Shown piece by piece: positions 62,459-64,000 of a stretch of DNA of 64,000 nucleotides. Position numbers and translations under genes: made by a program. Source of the DNA: Lasioglossum baleicum (taxonomy: Eukaryota; Arthropoda; Insecta; Hymenoptera; Halictidae). The stretch's first letter is position 1. Each line of letters starts with the position of its first letter. The stretch lies in contig NW_027469209.1 in NCBI RefSeq assembly GCF_051020765.1, forward strand, positions 1-64,000, in the 5' to 3' direction. Below the pieces are notes generated by a model. The model was not told the DNA's origin. It ran no database searches and saw only the letters and a program-made list of their open reading frames with translations.

Positions 62459-64000
62459 CTCGCACGTGTTTTTACTCGACTAGCCTGCGGGATGCATCCT
62501 CTCGCACGTGTTTTTGCTCGACTAGCCATGCGCATCCCAAAAAACCTGCGCATACGCATCCCACAAAACCTCGCACGTGTTTTTACTCGACTAGCCGGCG
62601 GGATGCATCCTCTCGCACGTGTTTTTACTGGACTAGCCTGCGGGATGCATCCTCTCGCACGTGTTTTTGCTCGACTAGCCATGCGCATCCCAAAAAACCT
62701 GCGCATGCGCATCCCAAAAAACCTGCGCATGCGCATCCCACAAAACCTGCGCATACGCATCCCACAAAACCTCGCACGTGTTTTTACTCGACTAGCCGGC
62801 GGGATGCATCCTCTCGCACGTGTTTTTACTCGACTAGCCTGCGGGAAGCATCCTCTCGCACGTGTTTTTGCTCGACTAACCATGCGCATCCCAAAAAACC
62901 TGCGCATGCGCATCCCAAAAAACCTGCGCATGCGCATCCCACAAAACCGGCGCATGCGCATCCCACAAAACCTGCGCATACGCATCCCACAAAACCTCGC
63001 ACGTGTTTTTACTCGACTAGCCGGCGGGATGCATCCTCTCGCACGTGTTTTTACTCGACTAGCCTGCGGGATGCATCCTCTCGCACGTGTTTTTACTCGA
63101 CTAGCCTGCGGGATGCATCCTCTCGCACGTGTTTTTACTCGACTAGCCTGCGGGAAGCATCCTCTCGCACGTGTTTTTGCTCGACTAGCCATGCGCATCC
63201 CAAAAAACCTGCGCATACGCATCCCACAAAACCTCGCACGTGTTTTTACTCGACTAGCCGGCGGGATGCATCCTCTCGCACGTGTTTTTACTCGACTAGC
63301 CTGCGGGATGCATCCTCTCGCACGTGTTTTTACTCGACTAGCCTGCGGGATGCATCCTCTCGCACGTGTTTTTACTCGACTAGCCTGCGGGAAGCATCCT
63401 CTCGCACGTGTTTTTGCTCGACTAGCCATGCGCATCCCAAAAAACCTGCGCATGCGCATCCCAAAAAACCTGCGCATGCGCATCCCACAAAACCTGCGCA
63501 TACGCATCCCACAAAACCTCGCACGAGTTTTTACTCGACTAGCCGGCGGGATGCATCCTCTCGCACGTGTTTTTACTCGACTAGCCTGCGGGAAGCATCC
63601 TCTCGCACGTGTTTTTGCTCGACTAGCCATGCGCATCCCAAAAAACCTGCGCATACGCATCCCACAAAACCTCGCACGTGTTTTTACTCGACTAGCCGGC
63701 GGGATGCATCCTCTCGCACGTGTTTTTACTCGACTAGCCTGCGGGATGCATCCTCTCGCACGTGTTTTTACTCGACTAGCCTGCGGGATGCATCCTCTCG
63801 CACGTGTTTTTACTCGACTAGCCTGCGGGAAGCATCCTCTCGCACGTGTTTTTGCTCGACTAGCCATGCGCATCCCAAAAAACCTGCGCATGCGCATCCC
63901 AAAAAACCTGCGCATGCGCATCCCACAAAACCTGCGCATACGCATCCCACAAAACCTCGCACGTGTTTTTACTCGACTAGCCGGCGGGATGCATCCTCTC
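62459..64000 (+). repeat. Segment V: short, simple composites at the 3' edge
   Basis: Composites: A2B2, A3B4, A3B5, A5B2, A5B4, A3B2, A5B4, then an incomplete A run. Junctions are at 62570, 62771, 62996, 63233, 63518, 63671 and 63956. A5B4 plus A3B2 gives a local 438-bp period (63,233 to 63,671). Nearly all A runs open with a CCGGCGGG unit and end with a GGGAAGC then TTTTTG unit. B runs are mostly closed by CATACGC. A2B2 (62,459-62,569, 111 bp) is the smallest composite in the window. A private CTAACC replaces CTAGCC near 62,877. Confidence 0.88.

Larger units (their letters stand above)
1..64000. repeat. Giant two-unit composite satellite array (whole window)
   Basis: Every stretch of the window can be assigned to one of two short units in a single orientation: unit A (42 bp) and unit B (24 bp). 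Runs of 2-16 A units alternate with runs of 2-6 B units. Both window ends fall inside the array, so its true length exceeds 64 kb. Base composition is about 55% GC by unit consensus, with 4 CpG per A and 2 CpG per B. No unique DNA, gene, RNA gene or transposon interrupts it. The scale and hierarchical organisation fit a eukaryotic satellite or giant minisatellite. I do not recognise the family and cannot name the species. The parse was done by eye from junction coordinates, and unit totals (about 1,168 A and 784 B) balance exactly with the window length. Confidence 0.97.

Noticed and set aside
1..64000. Known satellite families (alpha satellite, telomere repeat, rDNA spacer)
   Set aside because: Unit lengths of 42 and 24 bp and their sequences do not resemble the 171-bp alpha satellite, TTAGGG-type telomere repeats or any rDNA element I know. 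A database search (Dfam, Repbase) would be needed to name the family.
1..64000. rRNA, tRNA, other structured RNA genes, or an inserted transposon
   Set aside because: No stretch departs from the A/B pattern for even one unit length, leaving no room for such an element. No terminal inverted repeats, target-site duplications or transposase-like frames were seen.

Overview
The 64 kb window is one uninterrupted tandem-repeat (satellite) array. I see no unique-sequence DNA, recognisable gene, RNA gene, transposon or CRISPR array. Scale and organisation (two repeat families, higher-order repeats, >98% of bases assignable to two short units) point to eukaryotic heterochromatin or a giant minisatellite from a long-read assembly. 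The species cannot be told from the sequence, and I do not recognise the family.

Grammar. There are two units: A, 42 bp (contains CACGTG, a T5 tract, CGACTAGC and GGATGCATCC), and B, 24 bp (contains ATGCGCATCCC and an A6 or ACAAAA tract). They form composites An-Bm in one fixed orientation. Each B run replaces the 16-bp tail of the last A, so a composite is 42n + 24m - 21 bp. I located 189 B-to-A junctions between 31 and 63,956. 183 of the 188 composites obey this formula exactly; the other five contain small indels. The parse gives about 1,168 A and 784 B units, with n = 2-16 and m = 2-6.

Layout. 1-5,587: heterogeneous 5' part with most of the indels. 5,588-13,535: a 4,326-bp higher-order repeat (HOR alpha) in two tandem copies. 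13,536-17,527: mosaic. 17,528-30,472: HOR beta, two long copies and a shortened third. 30,473-33,937: mosaic. 33,938-61,114: HOR gamma, one 8,754-bp extended copy followed by six copies of about 3.4-3.5 kb (one collapsed to 1,650 bp). The gamma copies carry diagnostic substitutions and alternate as a 6,960-bp dimer. 61,115-64,000: return to beta-like composites, then short simple composites at the 3' edge.

Coding. 42, 24 and 21 are all multiples of three, so several frames on both strands stay open for thousands of codons. Huge ORFs of 1,000-5,000 codons therefore exist on both strands at once. I regard all of them as arithmetic by-products of the repeat and annotate no CDS. Points of interest are the composite grammar with internal polarity, the nested HOR history with a visible recombination junction, the dense regular palindromic motifs (perfect NRF1-type and E-box sites by the hundred), the preserved CpGs, and the tight clustering of frame-breaking indels, which may mark assembly errors.
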